Part shown: positions 1 through 10,449 of the stretch, piece after piece | Layout of the letters: each line of letters opens with the position of its first letter | Numbering within the stretch: position 1 is the first letter of the stretch | Source: Rhizobium acidisoli | GTDB taxonomy: Bacteria; Pseudomonadota; Alphaproteobacteria; Rhizobiales; Rhizobiaceae | DNA: 64,000 bases | Reading direction: 5' to 3' | Assembly: GCF_002531755.2 (NCBI RefSeq) | Contig: NZ_CP035000.1 | Span: forward strand, 558,001 to 622,000 | The notes under the pieces: model-generated | What the model saw: the letters and a program-made list of their open reading frames with translations, nothing else | Databases searched by the model: none | Told to the model about the DNA's origin: nothing | Position numbers and translations under genes: made by a program

Positions 1-257
1 TCGCTATTGGGATGGTTGAACCGCGAATAGACGAGACCGGCGCCTTTTCCCGCCGGCGGCTCGCGGCGGCCCGAGACGTAGTCGAAGAAATCGCGGCCAT
101 CCTCGGCCGAGTTGAAGACGAAGGTGGAGGTGAGGAATACCGGCGGCTTGACCGCCCCTTCCGAGAGTTCGGGATCGTAGCCGTAGTTCAGCATCTGCGT
201 TTCGGGATGCAGTGCATGATTGCCGATATGGGTTTTGGAAGGATGCGGGGCCGTCAT
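1..257 (-). CDS. Cystathionine gamma-synthase family PLP enzyme, N-terminal part (runs off the window)
   Basis: Only the first 85 codons are inside the window. The translation begins MTAPHPSKTHIGNHALHPET and continues with PVFLTSTFVFNSAEDG and LVYSRFNHPNSE, the N-terminal pattern of the Cys/Met-metabolism PLP-dependent family (cystathionine gamma-synthase, methionine gamma-lyase and relatives). The YSRFNHPN stretch contains the Tyr/Arg that contact PLP phosphate of the neighbouring subunit in this family. A good GAGGAG ribosome site lies about 6 bases before the ATG at 257. The catalytic lysine is outside the window, so lyase and synthase cannot be told apart. Confidence 0.85.
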   Translation of the reverse strand, partial: MTAPHPSKTHIGNHALHPETQMLNYGYDPELSEGAVKPPVFLTSTFVFNSAEDGRDFFDYVSGRREPPAGKGAGLVYSRFNHPNS

Positions 258-343
258 GATCGTCTCCTCTGTCGGGATTGCCCAAAAACAAATTACATCA
301 AATCCGCGTCTGAGGCGCAGCCATCGATGATGCTCCTCAATGA

Positions 344-1423
344 TCAGTTGATGGCCTCGCCCAAAGTGTCTGCAACATAGGCGCCGCGCGCGCCCATCGG
401 CAACGGCGGTCCCGTCGTCGTGTCCCTCGCGGTCTGATGTTCCAGTTCGGCGTTAAGTTCTGCGCCGATGACGAGAATGACGACGGAAAGCCAGATCCAG
501 ATGAGGAAGCCGATCAGCGCACCGAGCGTGCCGTAGGTCGCGTTATAATTGGCGAAATGATCGAGATAGAAGGAGAAGCCGAGCGACATTGCCGCCCAGG
601 CGATCGTCGTCAGAGCCGCCCCCCACGTCATCCACCGGAGCTTGGCAGGCTCCCGGCTGGGGCCGAAGCGGTAGACCGAGGTCACCGCCACCGCCACAAC
701 AAGCAGAAGCAGCGGCCATCGCAGGAGAAGCGCCATGTGCTCCTTGAACTGATCGAGCCAGAGATAGGAAAGCACGACCGGCATGACGCCGACAAGCGCC
801 ACCATGACCACCGTCAGAAGCATCGCGCTCAAGGTGAAGCAGAGGCCGACGAGGTTCAGCCGGATAAGACCGCGCTTCTCATTCTCCTCATAGGCCACGT
901 TCATCGCATCGAAGATCGCCAGCGTGCCGCTATGCGTGCTCCACAGCGCAATGCCGAGACCGACGAAAAAGGTGATGCCGAGGGCACTGTCGCGCTTGCT
1001 GACGAGCTCCTTGATCTGATCAGCCAGAAGGTCGAAGGCCCCCGGCGGCAACAGACCGGCCAGTTCGCGTAGATGCTCCGATATGGTGACCGGGTCGGCG
1101 ACCAGCCCGTAGAGAGACACCAAAGCCGCCATGGCGGGAAACAGGGCCAGCAGCAGATAGAAGGTCACACCCGCGGCGATGAGTGTCACCCGGTCATTCA
1201 GGACTTCGTGGTAAACCCGCCAGAACACATCGCGAAGTCCGCTGAGCGGAATAGCCTCGGGCGTGGCAGCGCTGCGTCCATGATCGTCAACCGGGCGGCC
1301 CGGCTCCGCCGGCGGGACCAGCCCACCGCCCTGCTTTGCCTGCACCAACACAAATGCCCCGATCGCCGCCGCCATCATCGCAGCGGCGATGGACAATCTC
1401 TTGAGCGGGAGCGCATCTGCCAT
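344..1423 (-). CDS. YihY/BrkB-family inner-membrane protein
   Basis: The predicted 359-residue protein has one N-terminal hydrophobic segment (about residues 8-25) and then the YihY/BrkB core of several membrane helices, with the typical VTLIAAGVTFYLLLALFPA, YNATYGTLGA and the final helix VVILVIGAELNAELEHQT. The family was once called ribonuclease BN, which is now considered wrong; its molecular role is unknown. An upstream in-frame extension to 1630 exists, but it is Arg/Ser-rich and unlike the family. The ATG at 1423 has an AGAGGA site 8-10 bases before it, so I chose that start. Function beyond the membrane location is not inferable. Confidence 0.85.
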   Translation of the reverse strand: MADALPLKRLSIAAAMMAAAIGAFVLVQAKQGGGLVPPAEPGRPVDDHGRSAATPEAIPLSGLRDVFWRVYHEVLNDRVTLIAAGVTFYLLLALFPAMAALVSLYGLVADPVTISEHLRELAGLLPPGAFDLLADQIKELVSKRDSALGITFFVGLGIALWSTHSGTLAIFDAMNVAYEENEKRGLIRLNLVGLCFTLSAMLLTVVMVALVGVMPVVLSYLWLDQFKEHMALLLRWPLLLLVVAVAVTSVYRFGPSREPAKLRWMTWGAALTTIAWAAMSLGFSFYLDHFANYNATYGTLGALIGFLIWIWLSVVILVIGAELNAELEHQTARDTTTGPPLPMGARGAYVADTLGEAIN

Positions 1424-1896
1424 TACCCTATCCTCTGATTTGCTGCGTGGATAACGCCGGGTACCGCAAAAGGATGCAAGCCGTTGCTTTCTTGTGGAGA
1501 TTCGGAGCGCAGGGGAGGGGAGGCCGCGGCGACAAGGGCTGCGCCGGACAGAAAGCCGGGATCGTAATATTCTGATTTCACTGGATAAGTTCTTCGATAC
1601 GGAAACGAAACCGGACTTTAGTTTCATCACTGCGGGTTAAGCTATATCGACACGCCGCCGCCGTCGCCGCGATTTTGGGCCCCTGGGACGGCAAATTCGG
1701 CACCACGCAATCTTGGAAAGCCCGATTTGGACCCGAGTTTCGTCCGCCACCATCAGCTCGAACGCTGAGCATCAAGCGCGCTCCGCCTCCCCTCATTAAT
1801 AGCGCCGCCGGAAATAGCCGGCAATAACGCTCGCGTCGTCCACGGCGAACATCGCCCCTTGAGGTATCGACGATGCCGGGCCAGCATCCAAGAGAG
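1424..1896. other. Intergenic stretch without a recognised gene
   Basis: About 470 bases upstream of the YihY-family gene. The open frames here have no ribosome sites or family features and overlap one another in shadow frames. It presumably holds the promoter of the 1423 gene; I see no clear terminator or operator. The right end runs into the first palindromic repeat at 1897. Confidence 0.5.
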
Positions 1897-2028
1897 CCTC
1901 ATCCTGAGGTGCCCCACAGGGACCTCGAAGGACGAGGCGGGAGCACCGACGCCGAACGAATGCAAGGAGCAACGCTGGAACGCGTCCTTCGAGGCTCCAG
2001 CCTTCGGCTTGCGCACTTCAGGATAAGG
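1897..2028. repeat. Palindromic mosaic repeat (RIME-like), copy 1, complete
   Basis: About 132 bp flanked by an imperfect terminal inverted repeat: CCTCATCCTGAGGTGC at the left and GCACTTCAGGATAAGG at the right. Nested inside are CCTCGAAGGACG and its complement CGTCCTTCGAGG. Copies recur at 2062/3170-3293, 3329, 4265-4395 and 4430-4557, separated by a conserved linker of about 33 bp (TTGGAGGATG...CGAGAAG type). The design matches the intergenic mosaic elements known from rhizobia; the family name is my inference. Confidence 0.8.
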
Positions 2029-2070
2029 CCGCTGGAGGATGCCGCGCCGCCCCCCGAGAAGCCTCATCCT

Positions 2071-3171
<1,101 letters not shown>

Positions 3172-3328
3172 GGTGCCCCGAAGGGGCCTCGAAGGACGAG
3201 GCGGGTGCGCCAACGTCCGGACGAACGCAGGGAGCAGCGTTGGAGCATGTCCTTGGAGGCTCCAGCCTTCAGCTTCCGCACCTCAGAATAAGGTTCGTTG
3301 GAGGATGCCGCGCCAACACCTCGAAAAG

Positions 3329-3400
3329 CCTCATCCTAAGGCGCCCCGCAGGGGCCTCGAGGGACGAGGCGGGTGCGCGCCGTCCAGCCCACGCGAGGGG
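3329..3400. repeat. Palindromic mosaic repeat copy 3, left half only
   Basis: CCTCATCCTAAGGCGCCCCG followed by GGGGCCTCGAGGGACGAGGCGGG matches the left half of the other copies. After about 3390 the similarity fades into unrelated sequence, so the right half is missing or decayed. It follows copy 2 at the same linker distance seen between copies 1 and 2. Confidence 0.65.
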
Positions 3401-3476
3401 CTTCTCCAGATCTCTACAAAGAACGGCGCCGGCGCTTCGGCAGGTCCGCTCGAGCTTTAGACATGCAGCCAATGAG

Positions 3477-3842
3477 CTACTCGGCATTGGCGGCCGCGGG
3501 CCTCCTGCGCGCCCGGACAATCTGGCCGACATCGTCGTCATATCGATCATCGGGGAAGTTTATAGTCCAGATGAGACGACGCAACGACTCCGGTGCGATA
3601 CTTCGGTAACCAAGTTCCTCCAGACGGAGCAGAAGCAGCAAATGGTCGGTAACGACTATCAGCCGGGCGTAAGCGCCAAGCTGATGCAACGCAGGGCGCA
3701 TGGCAGCATAGGAGTTGAGGCCGAATGATGCTGCGATCGCCTCATCGAAGTGCGACGATTTGATGTGAGGATATTGGCCACGCAGAGCTTGCTTTAAGGC
3801 GACGACATTCGAAGGCGAGAACCTGATGGATGGGTTCAACAT
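3477..3842 (-). CDS. Small hypothetical protein, 121 aa
   Basis: Not recognised as a named family. The ATG at 3842 gives MLNPSIRFSPSNVVALKQAL and then a stretch KSSHFDEAIAASFGLNSYAA, a short helical pattern like the N-terminal region of some small rhizobial proteins that act on sequence-similar substrates or bind partners; the middle is strongly helical (HLLLLLRLEELGY). AGGA lies about 10 bases before this ATG; a longer in-frame start at 3923 gives a Ser/Arg-rich leader that I consider untranslated. The gene sits alone between repeat clusters, so the neighbourhood gives no functional hint. Confidence 0.5.
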   Translation of the reverse strand: MLNPSIRFSPSNVVALKQALRGQYPHIKSSHFDEAIAASFGLNSYAAMRPALHQLGAYARLIVVTDHLLLLLRLEELGYRSIAPESLRRLIWTINFPDDRYDDDVGQIVRARRRPAAANAE

Positions 3843-4092
3843 AGGACGATCCTGTGCTCTGGTCGAAGTCTGCCGATGACACTTCGACCTTGAGGAACAC
3901 GGTCGTCGAGAAGTCTTACACACCCTTCAACCCGGCAGGAGGTTTGGATAGGCTTCCAGACTCATATGGTAACCGTCAAACACTTCGCCATCAAGGCATG
4001 GGCTCGTCTTGGGGCCAACGGGATCGTTGGCGCAACGCGACACGCGAAATCGCATACCTGAACGGCTGCCAGCAACATCCGTTGTCCGCGGC

Positions 4093-4173
4093 GCTCGGAT
4101 GAATGCCGGACGCAACGTCGGAGCGAGTCCTTCGACGATAAAGCCTTCGCCTTCCGCATCTCAAGGACGAGGA
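4093..4173. repeat. Degenerate right half of the palindromic repeat
   Basis: GGAGCGAGTCCTTCGACGATAAAGCC and the following CTTCCGCATCTCAAGGACGAGG resemble the right half of the complete copies (CGTCCTTCGAGGCTCC...CGCACCTCAGGATGAGG) with several changes. The rest of 3843-4264 contains no supportable gene. Confidence 0.45.
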
Positions 4174-4264
4174 CCGTCGGAGGGCGCCGCGCGGCTTTCG
4201 CCTCGGCTGTCGTCGTTGGTCCTCCGATGATCTTCCGAGCGGCAAGCGCCGATATCCAAGAGAG

Positions 4265-4395
4265 CCTCATCCTGAGGTGCCCCGCAGGGCCTCGAAGGAC
4301 GATGCGGGCGCGCTGGACATTGAGCAATGCAAGAAGCAGCGCTGGAGCGTGTCCTTCGAGGCTCCGGCCTCCGGCCTGCGCACCTCAGGATGAGG
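4265..4395. repeat. Palindromic mosaic repeat copy 4, complete with best-preserved ends
   Basis: Left tip CCTCATCCTGAGGTGC and right tip GCACCTCAGGATGAGG are perfect inverted complements, 131 bp end to end. The inner CCTCGAAGGACG / TGTCCTTCGAGG arms are also present. It contains an intact, unoccupied version of the site used by the IS110 element at 2069. Confidence 0.8.
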
Positions 4396-4429
4396 CCCCT
4401 TGGAGTATGTCGGACCACCCCCCGAGAAG

Positions 4430-4557
4430 TCTCATCCCGAGGCGCCCCGCAAGGGGCTCGGAAGACAAGTGAGTGCGCCGACGCCCGAGCGATTAAGAGG
4501 CAGCGCTGGAGCATGCTTGGAGCCTCCGGCCTCCGCACGAGGGAGCTTGCAGGATAC
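4430..4557. repeat. Palindromic mosaic repeat copy 5, degenerate
   Basis: It starts TCTCATCCCGAGGCGCCCCG and carries the body motif GGCAGCGCTGGAGCATG; the right end CTCCGCACGAGGGAGCTTGC is decayed. It is joined to copy 4 by the same linker type (CTTGGAGTATG...CCCGAGAAG). Confidence 0.6.
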
Positions 4558-4880
4558 CGCGCGCTAGAAGCAAGCGAGGATCAGACATGAAAACGGCCAG
4601 CGAGAACCCGGAATTGATTGCCGTTGTCCGCGGACAACAGGGTCATTCCAGAGCGGCAGCGCAAGTTGTCCGCGGACAACCATGCAGAACCCGGGAGCAC
4701 CCATCGGAAGCTGCCAATCATTTCCGACGCGTCCGGCGTCACCCTTCACGCCACCCAACCGTCAAGCTTGAATTTGCCGCTCTGCAGCACTACCTCGTGG
4801 TGGACCGAAGCGCTCCCCCTCCGAGCCGCTTCGGTTCGACGGACAGCATCCCTCCTCCCAGGCTGTCGGTCACTATCGAA
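4558..4880. other. Gene-poor stretch with two identical 16-bp palindromes
   Basis: GTTGTCCGCGGACAAC, a perfect palindrome, occurs at 4623-4638 and again at 4665-4680, 42 bp apart start to start. An 11-base partial copy (GTTGTCCGCGG) is at 4081. A 136-codon open frame from 4587 spans them but is rich in Arg/Pro/Ser and reads like a shadow. I see no convincing gene here. Confidence 0.6.
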
Positions 4881-4906
4881 GCCCGGCGCCCTCTCCCGCG
4901 CCGGGC
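4881..4906. terminator. GC-rich hairpin, probable terminator
   Basis: GCCCGGCGC (4881-4889), an 8-base loop and GCGCCGGGC (4898-4906) make a perfect 9-bp stem, followed by TTT on the plus strand. It lies about 75 bases past the stop of the minus-strand methyltransferase gene; on that strand only TTC follows, so it may be a weak or bidirectional terminator. Confidence 0.55.
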
Positions 4907-4981
4907 TTTGGCTATCTCGGCAAACCGCTGTCGTCGCCGGCGAGGACGTCTCCTCATTAGCCCACCACCGGAATGGATGCT

Positions 4982-5875
4982 TCAGGGATCGTCGTAGCAG
5001 AGCGCCCAATGATCACCGATATACCAGCAGCGCCCTATCCGCGGGTCGGTCTTCCAGAGCAGGCTCTTGATGAACTCGATGCCGCCGCGCTTGAAGGCAG
5101 CCGTCAGCGCCTCGATCTCATTCTCGTCGATCGTCAATCCACCATCGGCGCAGACGAAATAGGCTGCACTGATCCAGCGCGCCGCAAATCCACTGGCGCC
5201 GCGCTCAATCCGAAGTGCTGCGCCATGGGATGCATGACGGCCGCCACTCGACGGCCGGCCCTGGCGCGGTACACCAAGCGGCAACACCAGGCGCCCTCCG
5301 GTTCGCAGCCTTTCGATCCAGGGCGCCGCCGGACGCCCGACGGCGAAGTTCACATAGATCGCATCCACCTCTTGCTGCGGCCATTGATTGCCGTCGGCGG
5401 CGATGACGCTGACGTTGGCCCGATCAGCAAGCGCTGTTTGAGCGTGACCCGCTAGATCGGGATCCATCTCGACGGCATAGACATGACCCGCAGCACCCAC
5501 CAACTCCGCGAGAATGGCGCTATAATAGCCGGTGCCGGCCCCGATATGGGCGATGCGATCGCCGATTTGGACGTCCAGCTCATCCAGCAGCCGCGCATGC
5601 AGCGAAGGGCTGCCATTGTTGACGCCCTTGTCGGGTTGCAAGGCGAACAACGCATCCTGATAGGCCAGGACCAGATCGGAGGAAAGCAACGGGCGATATC
5701 CGCCACCCAGATTGGCGACCTGCCATGGCGGCGTACCAAGGAATTTTTCGCGCGGCACGACGGCAAAGGCGGCCTCGATCCGCGGGATCGCCGTTCCGGC
5801 GGTTGCCGCCACCTGATGGGCGTAGGCGCGGCGGACCACCGCAAGTTCGTCGGCCGTGAACGTCGCAGTCGGCAT
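4982..5875 (-). CDS. Protein-L-isoaspartate methyltransferase-like SAM-dependent enzyme
   Basis: 297 residues from the ATG at 5875, preceded by GGAG at a good distance; an in-frame extension to 5974 lacks support. Methyltransferase motif I reads AHIGAGTGYYSAILAELVG, followed by VYAVEMDPDLAGHA, as in the PCMT family that methylates L-isoaspartyl residues during protein repair. Upstream RPLLSSDLVLAYQDALFAL and VNNGSPSLHARLLDEL correspond to the PCMT substrate-site region (normally ISQPYIVA). The family's usual length is about 210 residues, so the 70-90 residue C-terminal tail is extra, and the substrate may differ from classical PCMT. It stands alone. Confidence 0.75.
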   Translation of the reverse strand: MPTATFTADELAVVRRAYAHQVAATAGTAIPRIEAAFAVVPREKFLGTPPWQVANLGGGYRPLLSSDLVLAYQDALFALQPDKGVNNGSPSLHARLLDELDVQIGDRIAHIGAGTGYYSAILAELVGAAGHVYAVEMDPDLAGHAQTALADRANVSVIAADGNQWPQQEVDAIYVNFAVGRPAAPWIERLRTGGRLVLPLGVPRQGRPSSGGRHASHGAALRIERGASGFAARWISAAYFVCADGGLTIDENEIEALTAAFKRGGIEFIKSLLWKTDPRIGRCWYIGDHWALCYDDP

Positions 5876-6179
5876 GGCACATCTCCGGACTTCGATCCGT
5901 TCCGTTTGCCGACCCCTTAGCGTCCGCGGATCCGCATCTGTCGATACATGATCGATTTCGATAGAGGATGACATCTTCAGCAGGCGGCATTCGTGACGGA
6001 AGTTAAATGCTATTTTGCTTCCCTTGCGGAAAACTTCGTTGTTACGTCATATGCTTAATATCGTCGGGACGAAAACGAAGCCGCCACCGCCCGGCGAATC
6101 TGACCTGCAAAGCAGGCAGCATCGCCGGAGTCCGCCTAGCCTCGGGCATCAACAGCCTGCCAGAGCGCCAACGATGCAA

Positions 6180-6689
6180 TCAGGCGCGCGGCGTCGTGCC
6201 ACCCATGGCGTTTACGCTGAAACGCTTCTTGATCCTGTCGACGGGCGTCCCGTCCTGAAGCGGAACTTGGACCACCCTGTCATAGGTCTCAAAGCCCATC
6301 TTCGCGTAGTAGCCAAGTCCGCTGACATTGTCGGCGCGGATGGTCGCATTGATGAAGTCGAGCCCGAATTCTTCCGCCGCCGCGCGGGTCGCCGGAAAAA
6401 GCGCGCGGCCGACGCCCGCGGTCTTTGGGTTCATGCGAGCAAAGGTCGCGATGTCGGCGACGCCTTTCGGCGGATCGCCGTATAAGCTCAACGATTGAAA
6501 GCCGACCAGCGCCTGATTGTGCTCGGCCACATGGCAGGCCAGCGGAAATTCGCCATCGATGAACCAGTCGGCGAATTCGGCAGCCGAAAGCGGCGTCTCG
6601 AGCGCTGTCGTTCCGCCGGCCCGGATGATCTCGTTCAGCAGAGCGCTCAGTTCCTCGGCGTCGGAAGCGACGGCCTTTCGGATGTGCAT
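6180..6689 (-). CDS. GNAT-family N-acetyltransferase
   Basis: 169 residues starting MHIRKAVASDAEELSALLNE, the typical first strand and helix of a GNAT fold. The acetyl-CoA-binding stretch is NPKTAGVGRALFPATRAAA, followed by FINATIRADNVSGLGYYAKM with the late-motif Tyr, and GFETYDRVV. Similar rhizobial proteins act on amines or amino-acid-like toxins, but the substrate cannot be predicted from the sequence. Ribosome site GAGG about 10 bases before the ATG at 6689. Single gene, neighbours unrelated. Confidence 0.85.
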   Translation of the reverse strand: MHIRKAVASDAEELSALLNEIIRAGGTTALETPLSAAEFADWFIDGEFPLACHVAEHNQALVGFQSLSLYGDPPKGVADIATFARMNPKTAGVGRALFPATRAAAEEFGLDFINATIRADNVSGLGYYAKMGFETYDRVVQVPLQDGTPVDRIKKRFSVNAMGGTTPRA

Positions 6690-6826
6690 GTCTTGGCTAC
6701 CTCGTTATCCCCGACAACCTATCGGCGAGATTTTGAGATGACAAGTCACCATTTCGTCTGCCGGGATGAGGCATCATCCAGCGCACCCGACAGCGATTTC
6801 GCGCTCCCCGATTGCGCAAACTGTCT

Positions 6827-7897
<1,071 letters not shown>

Positions 7898-7915
7898 GGA
7901 CTTATCCCTTTCAAG

Positions 7916-8016
7916 CATGTCGCGCAAAAGTGTGCAGCGGTTTTGCGGCACCGACATGCGCAAAAACAAAGAGCTAAAGCGCAAGCAGCGATCTGAAAGA
8001 TCGCGACGCGCTTTAG
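7916..8016. repeat. Intergenic palindromic repeat with long stem-loop
   Basis: CTAAAGCGC (7974-7982) pairs with GCGCTTTAG (8008-8016), and inside them GCGATCT pairs with AGATCGC, giving a long hairpin. The adjoining sequence (TCGCGCAAAAGTGTGCAGCGGTTTTGCG type) is a motif I recognise as frequent between genes in rhizobial genomes. The stop codon of the glycosidase gene (8013-8015) lies inside the right arm. It could act as a processing or attenuation signal between the glycosidase and ATPase genes. Confidence 0.6.
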
Positions 8017-9533
8017 CGTTTTCTGCGCACGCGCAGCGCCTGATACGGCTTGCGCGGGATTTTCACGCCGAAGGCGGCATCCGGCTTGCCGCCGCGCACG
8101 ACCGAGCCGTGGCGCGTCGGATGCGGAACGGGTGCCGCCACCTTCTCGGCCGGCGTGATCGTCATCTCCCAGGTGTCGATGATATCGACATCGTAATCGG
8201 CGCCATCGACGGGCAGTCCGGTGGACCAGACGACCGGCTGATGCTCGCCGAAATAGATCAGCCGGAAATCGCCATCGCCGTCACGCGCGCCCGAAACGCG
8301 CGACCAGGGCCATTCGCCGATGATGCCGAGCGGCTCGAGTCCATGCTTGACGTCTGCTTCCAGCAGGTCGCGAAGGAAGCCGATCCGCTTCCAGGCCTCG
8401 CCGCGCAGTTCCCCGCCCTTGGCCCACCAGATCAGGTCCTCGGGATGGGAATAGGTCTCGCCATGGCCGGCATAGCCGCCGCGCGCCATGGTGATCCAGA
8501 AGCGATGCACGAGTTCCCCCGCATGAAGATTGCCCCATGACTGCAGGATGTCGCCCTCGTATTCCGGCTCGTCATTGACGACAGGCTTGCCATAGGCATC
8601 GCGCCATTCCTGGGTGCGCTTGACGTCGGGGTTCTGAATGCAGGTGTGGGTGACCCACGGCTTGCGGTGATCGAAATTCGCGGTCACGTCACCATTATGG
8701 ATGGAGCGCAGGTGCTGGTAGGGATCGTTTTCCTCGAGGATGTGGAAGTAGCGGTCCCACTGCGCCATCGGCTTGGTGTCGATCAGGAAGTCATATTCAT
8801 TGGCGAGCGACCACCAGACGTTCCGATAGGCGGAAAGACGGGCGGCGAGATATTCGACATAGCGGAAATCCTGCGCCGCCGACATGTCGGCATAACCCCA
8901 GCGGTCATAGGGATGGAAGATGATGATATCGGCTTCGATGCCGAGGTCGCAAAGGGCCGCGACCTGTTTTTCGAAATGCTGGAAGGCCGCGGGGTTGGGC
9001 CGATCGAAATCCTGCCTGCCGTCCGCGCCGCTTTCAAAGCAGGCGTGCAGTGGCTCGTTGACGTTATAGGGATAGTCCTTCGGAAACACGCCCATGCGCA
9101 TCTTGTTGAAACGCGCCTTCTTCAGCGTCTCCAGCGTCTGCTTCTGCATCTCGAGCGGCTGGTGCGTCCAGGCGTAGCAGGTCGTTCCGAAGGAGAGGAA
9201 CGGCGTGCCGTCGGCATAAGCGAAGTGGAATTTGTTGCGCACGCGCACCGGGCCGTGATTGCCGGCCGAAGGTGCCACCGCGGTCAAAAGGCCGGTCCTG
9301 CCGTCGAGCGCCGCGGTCTTGGAGCGCGTCTTGAACGACCACTCGCCCTCGCTGTCGGGCATGAAACGGATGCGGTAGGTGCCGTTGCCGTCATAGAAGC
9401 CCGGCACGCGCACGTCGCGGCTCTTCTGGGTGAACACGGCATCGAATGCCACGTCGAGATAGGGATTTCCGGCCGCGGGCCCCTCGAAGGCGGCCTCGAA
9501 CACACCCCATTTTTCGACTGTTGCATCAGACAT
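8013..9533 (-). CDS. Cytoplasmic glycosidase with DUF5060, apiosidase-like barrel and DUF5605-type regions
   Basis: 506 residues without signal peptide. Residues 1-90 (VEKWGVFEAAFEGP, GFYDGNGTYRIRFMPDSEGE) form the DUF5060-type beta domain. Residues about 100-410 are a TIM-barrel glycosidase: FLSFGTTCYAWTHQP, NKMRMGVFPKDY, then NVWWSLANEYDF with the likely acid/base Glu and KPVVNDEPEYEGD with the likely nucleophile Glu. The end resembles DUF5605. The barrel type is grouped with Pfam's apiosidase-like domain (formerly DUF4038), whose characterised member family GH140 cleaves apiose links. Being inside an importer operon and next to an apiose pathway, it probably hydrolyses imported apiosides; the exact substrate is inference. 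Confidence 0.75.
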   Translation of the reverse strand: MSDATVEKWGVFEAAFEGPAAGNPYLDVAFDAVFTQKSRDVRVPGFYDGNGTYRIRFMPDSEGEWSFKTRSKTAALDGRTGLLTAVAPSAGNHGPVRVRNKFHFAYADGTPFLSFGTTCYAWTHQPLEMQKQTLETLKKARFNKMRMGVFPKDYPYNVNEPLHACFESGADGRQDFDRPNPAAFQHFEKQVAALCDLGIEADIIIFHPYDRWGYADMSAAQDFRYVEYLAARLSAYRNVWWSLANEYDFLIDTKPMAQWDRYFHILEENDPYQHLRSIHNGDVTANFDHRKPWVTHTCIQNPDVKRTQEWRDAYGKPVVNDEPEYEGDILQSWGNLHAGELVHRFWITMARGGYAGHGETYSHPEDLIWWAKGGELRGEAWKRIGFLRDLLEADVKHGLEPLGIIGEWPWSRVSGARDGDGDFRLIYFGEHQPVVWSTGLPVDGADYDVDIIDTWEMTITPAEKVAAPVPHPTRHGSVVRGGKPDAAFGVKIPRKPYQALRVRRKR

Positions 9534-9564
9534 TCTGTCTCTCCTCGTAGAAAAGATTTCGCGA

Positions 9565-10449
9565 TCAGCCCTTGACGGCGCCGGAGGTGAGGCCGGAGAC
9601 GAAGTAGCGCTGGAACATGAGATAGACGATCGTCGCCGGCAGGACGGTCATGACGATCGCGGCGTTGAGCTGGCCGTAATTGCTGGAGAACTGCCCCTGG
9701 AACGACATCAGGCCGAGCGGCAGCGTCCACATGTGCTGGTCCTGCAGCAGCACCAGCGCCATGGCGAATTCGTTCCAGGTGGAAACGAAATCGAGGATGA
9801 GCAGCGCGGCAAGCACAGGCAGGCAGACCGGCAGGAATATCCGCCGGAAGATCGTGAAGTGGGTTGCGCCGTCGATCAGCGCCGCTTCCGACAACTCCTT
9901 CGGAATGCCCTTGAAGAAGCCGTGCAGGATGAAGACCTGATAGGGAACGCCGAAGGCGATATAGGGAAGGATGACGCCGGGATAGGTGTCGATCAGACCG
10001 AAGGAATTGACGAGCGTGAAGAGCGGCGCCAGCATCACCTGGAAGGGGATCATCGTGCCGAAGACGACGATGAGCAGCAGCGCCTTGCTGATCTTCAGCT
10101 TGATCTTGGCAAGCGCATAGGCGGCCATCGCCGACAGAAACAAGCCGAGCGGCACCTTGATGACGGTGATGATGACGCTGTTGAGGAAGGAGTTGGCGAA
10201 ATTGCCGCGGCTCCAGGCAGCGCTGTAATTGTCATAGGCGAGCTCGGTCGGCGGCATGAAGGCGCCGGTGCTCGTCACCGCCGCCGGTGTCTTCAGCGAG
10301 GTGAAGACGATGAACACGAAAGGCGCGACCCAGACGAGGGCGACGATGACAAGCGTGATCCAGAGGCCGATCAGGATGGGATCACGCTTCATCGACGATG
10401 GCTGGACGTCCAGATGCACGGCGGCGGTATCGCTCGGCACTGCTGTCAC
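9565..10449 (-). CDS. Sugar ABC transporter permease (MalG type)
   Basis: 294 residues, six predicted membrane helices, and the permease EAA loop LSEAALIDGATHFTIFRRIFLPVCLPVL that contacts the ATPase. It ends GLTSGAVKG, as usual for MalG-type subunits. The GTG start at 10449 overlaps the stop of the preceding permease gene (GTGA) and is preceded by GAGGAGG, so the two are translationally coupled. Together with the next two genes it makes the membrane and binding parts of the importer serving the glycosidase. Confidence 0.9.
   Translation of the reverse strand: MTAVPSDTAAVHLDVQPSSMKRDPILIGLWITLVIVALVWVAPFVFIVFTSLKTPAAVTSTGAFMPPTELAYDNYSAAWSRGNFANSFLNSVIITVIKVPLGLFLSAMAAYALAKIKLKISKALLLIVVFGTMIPFQVMLAPLFTLVNSFGLIDTYPGVILPYIAFGVPYQVFILHGFFKGIPKELSEAALIDGATHFTIFRRIFLPVCLPVLAALLILDFVSTWNEFAMALVLLQDQHMWTLPLGLMSFQGQFSSNYGQLNAAIVMTVLPATIVYLMFQRYFVSGLTSGAVKG

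Noticed and set aside
4587..4997. 136-codon plus-strand frame over the twin palindromes
   Set aside because: Composition is Arg/Pro/Ser-rich, the frame contains the palindromes and the terminator hairpin, and two other frames are equally open.
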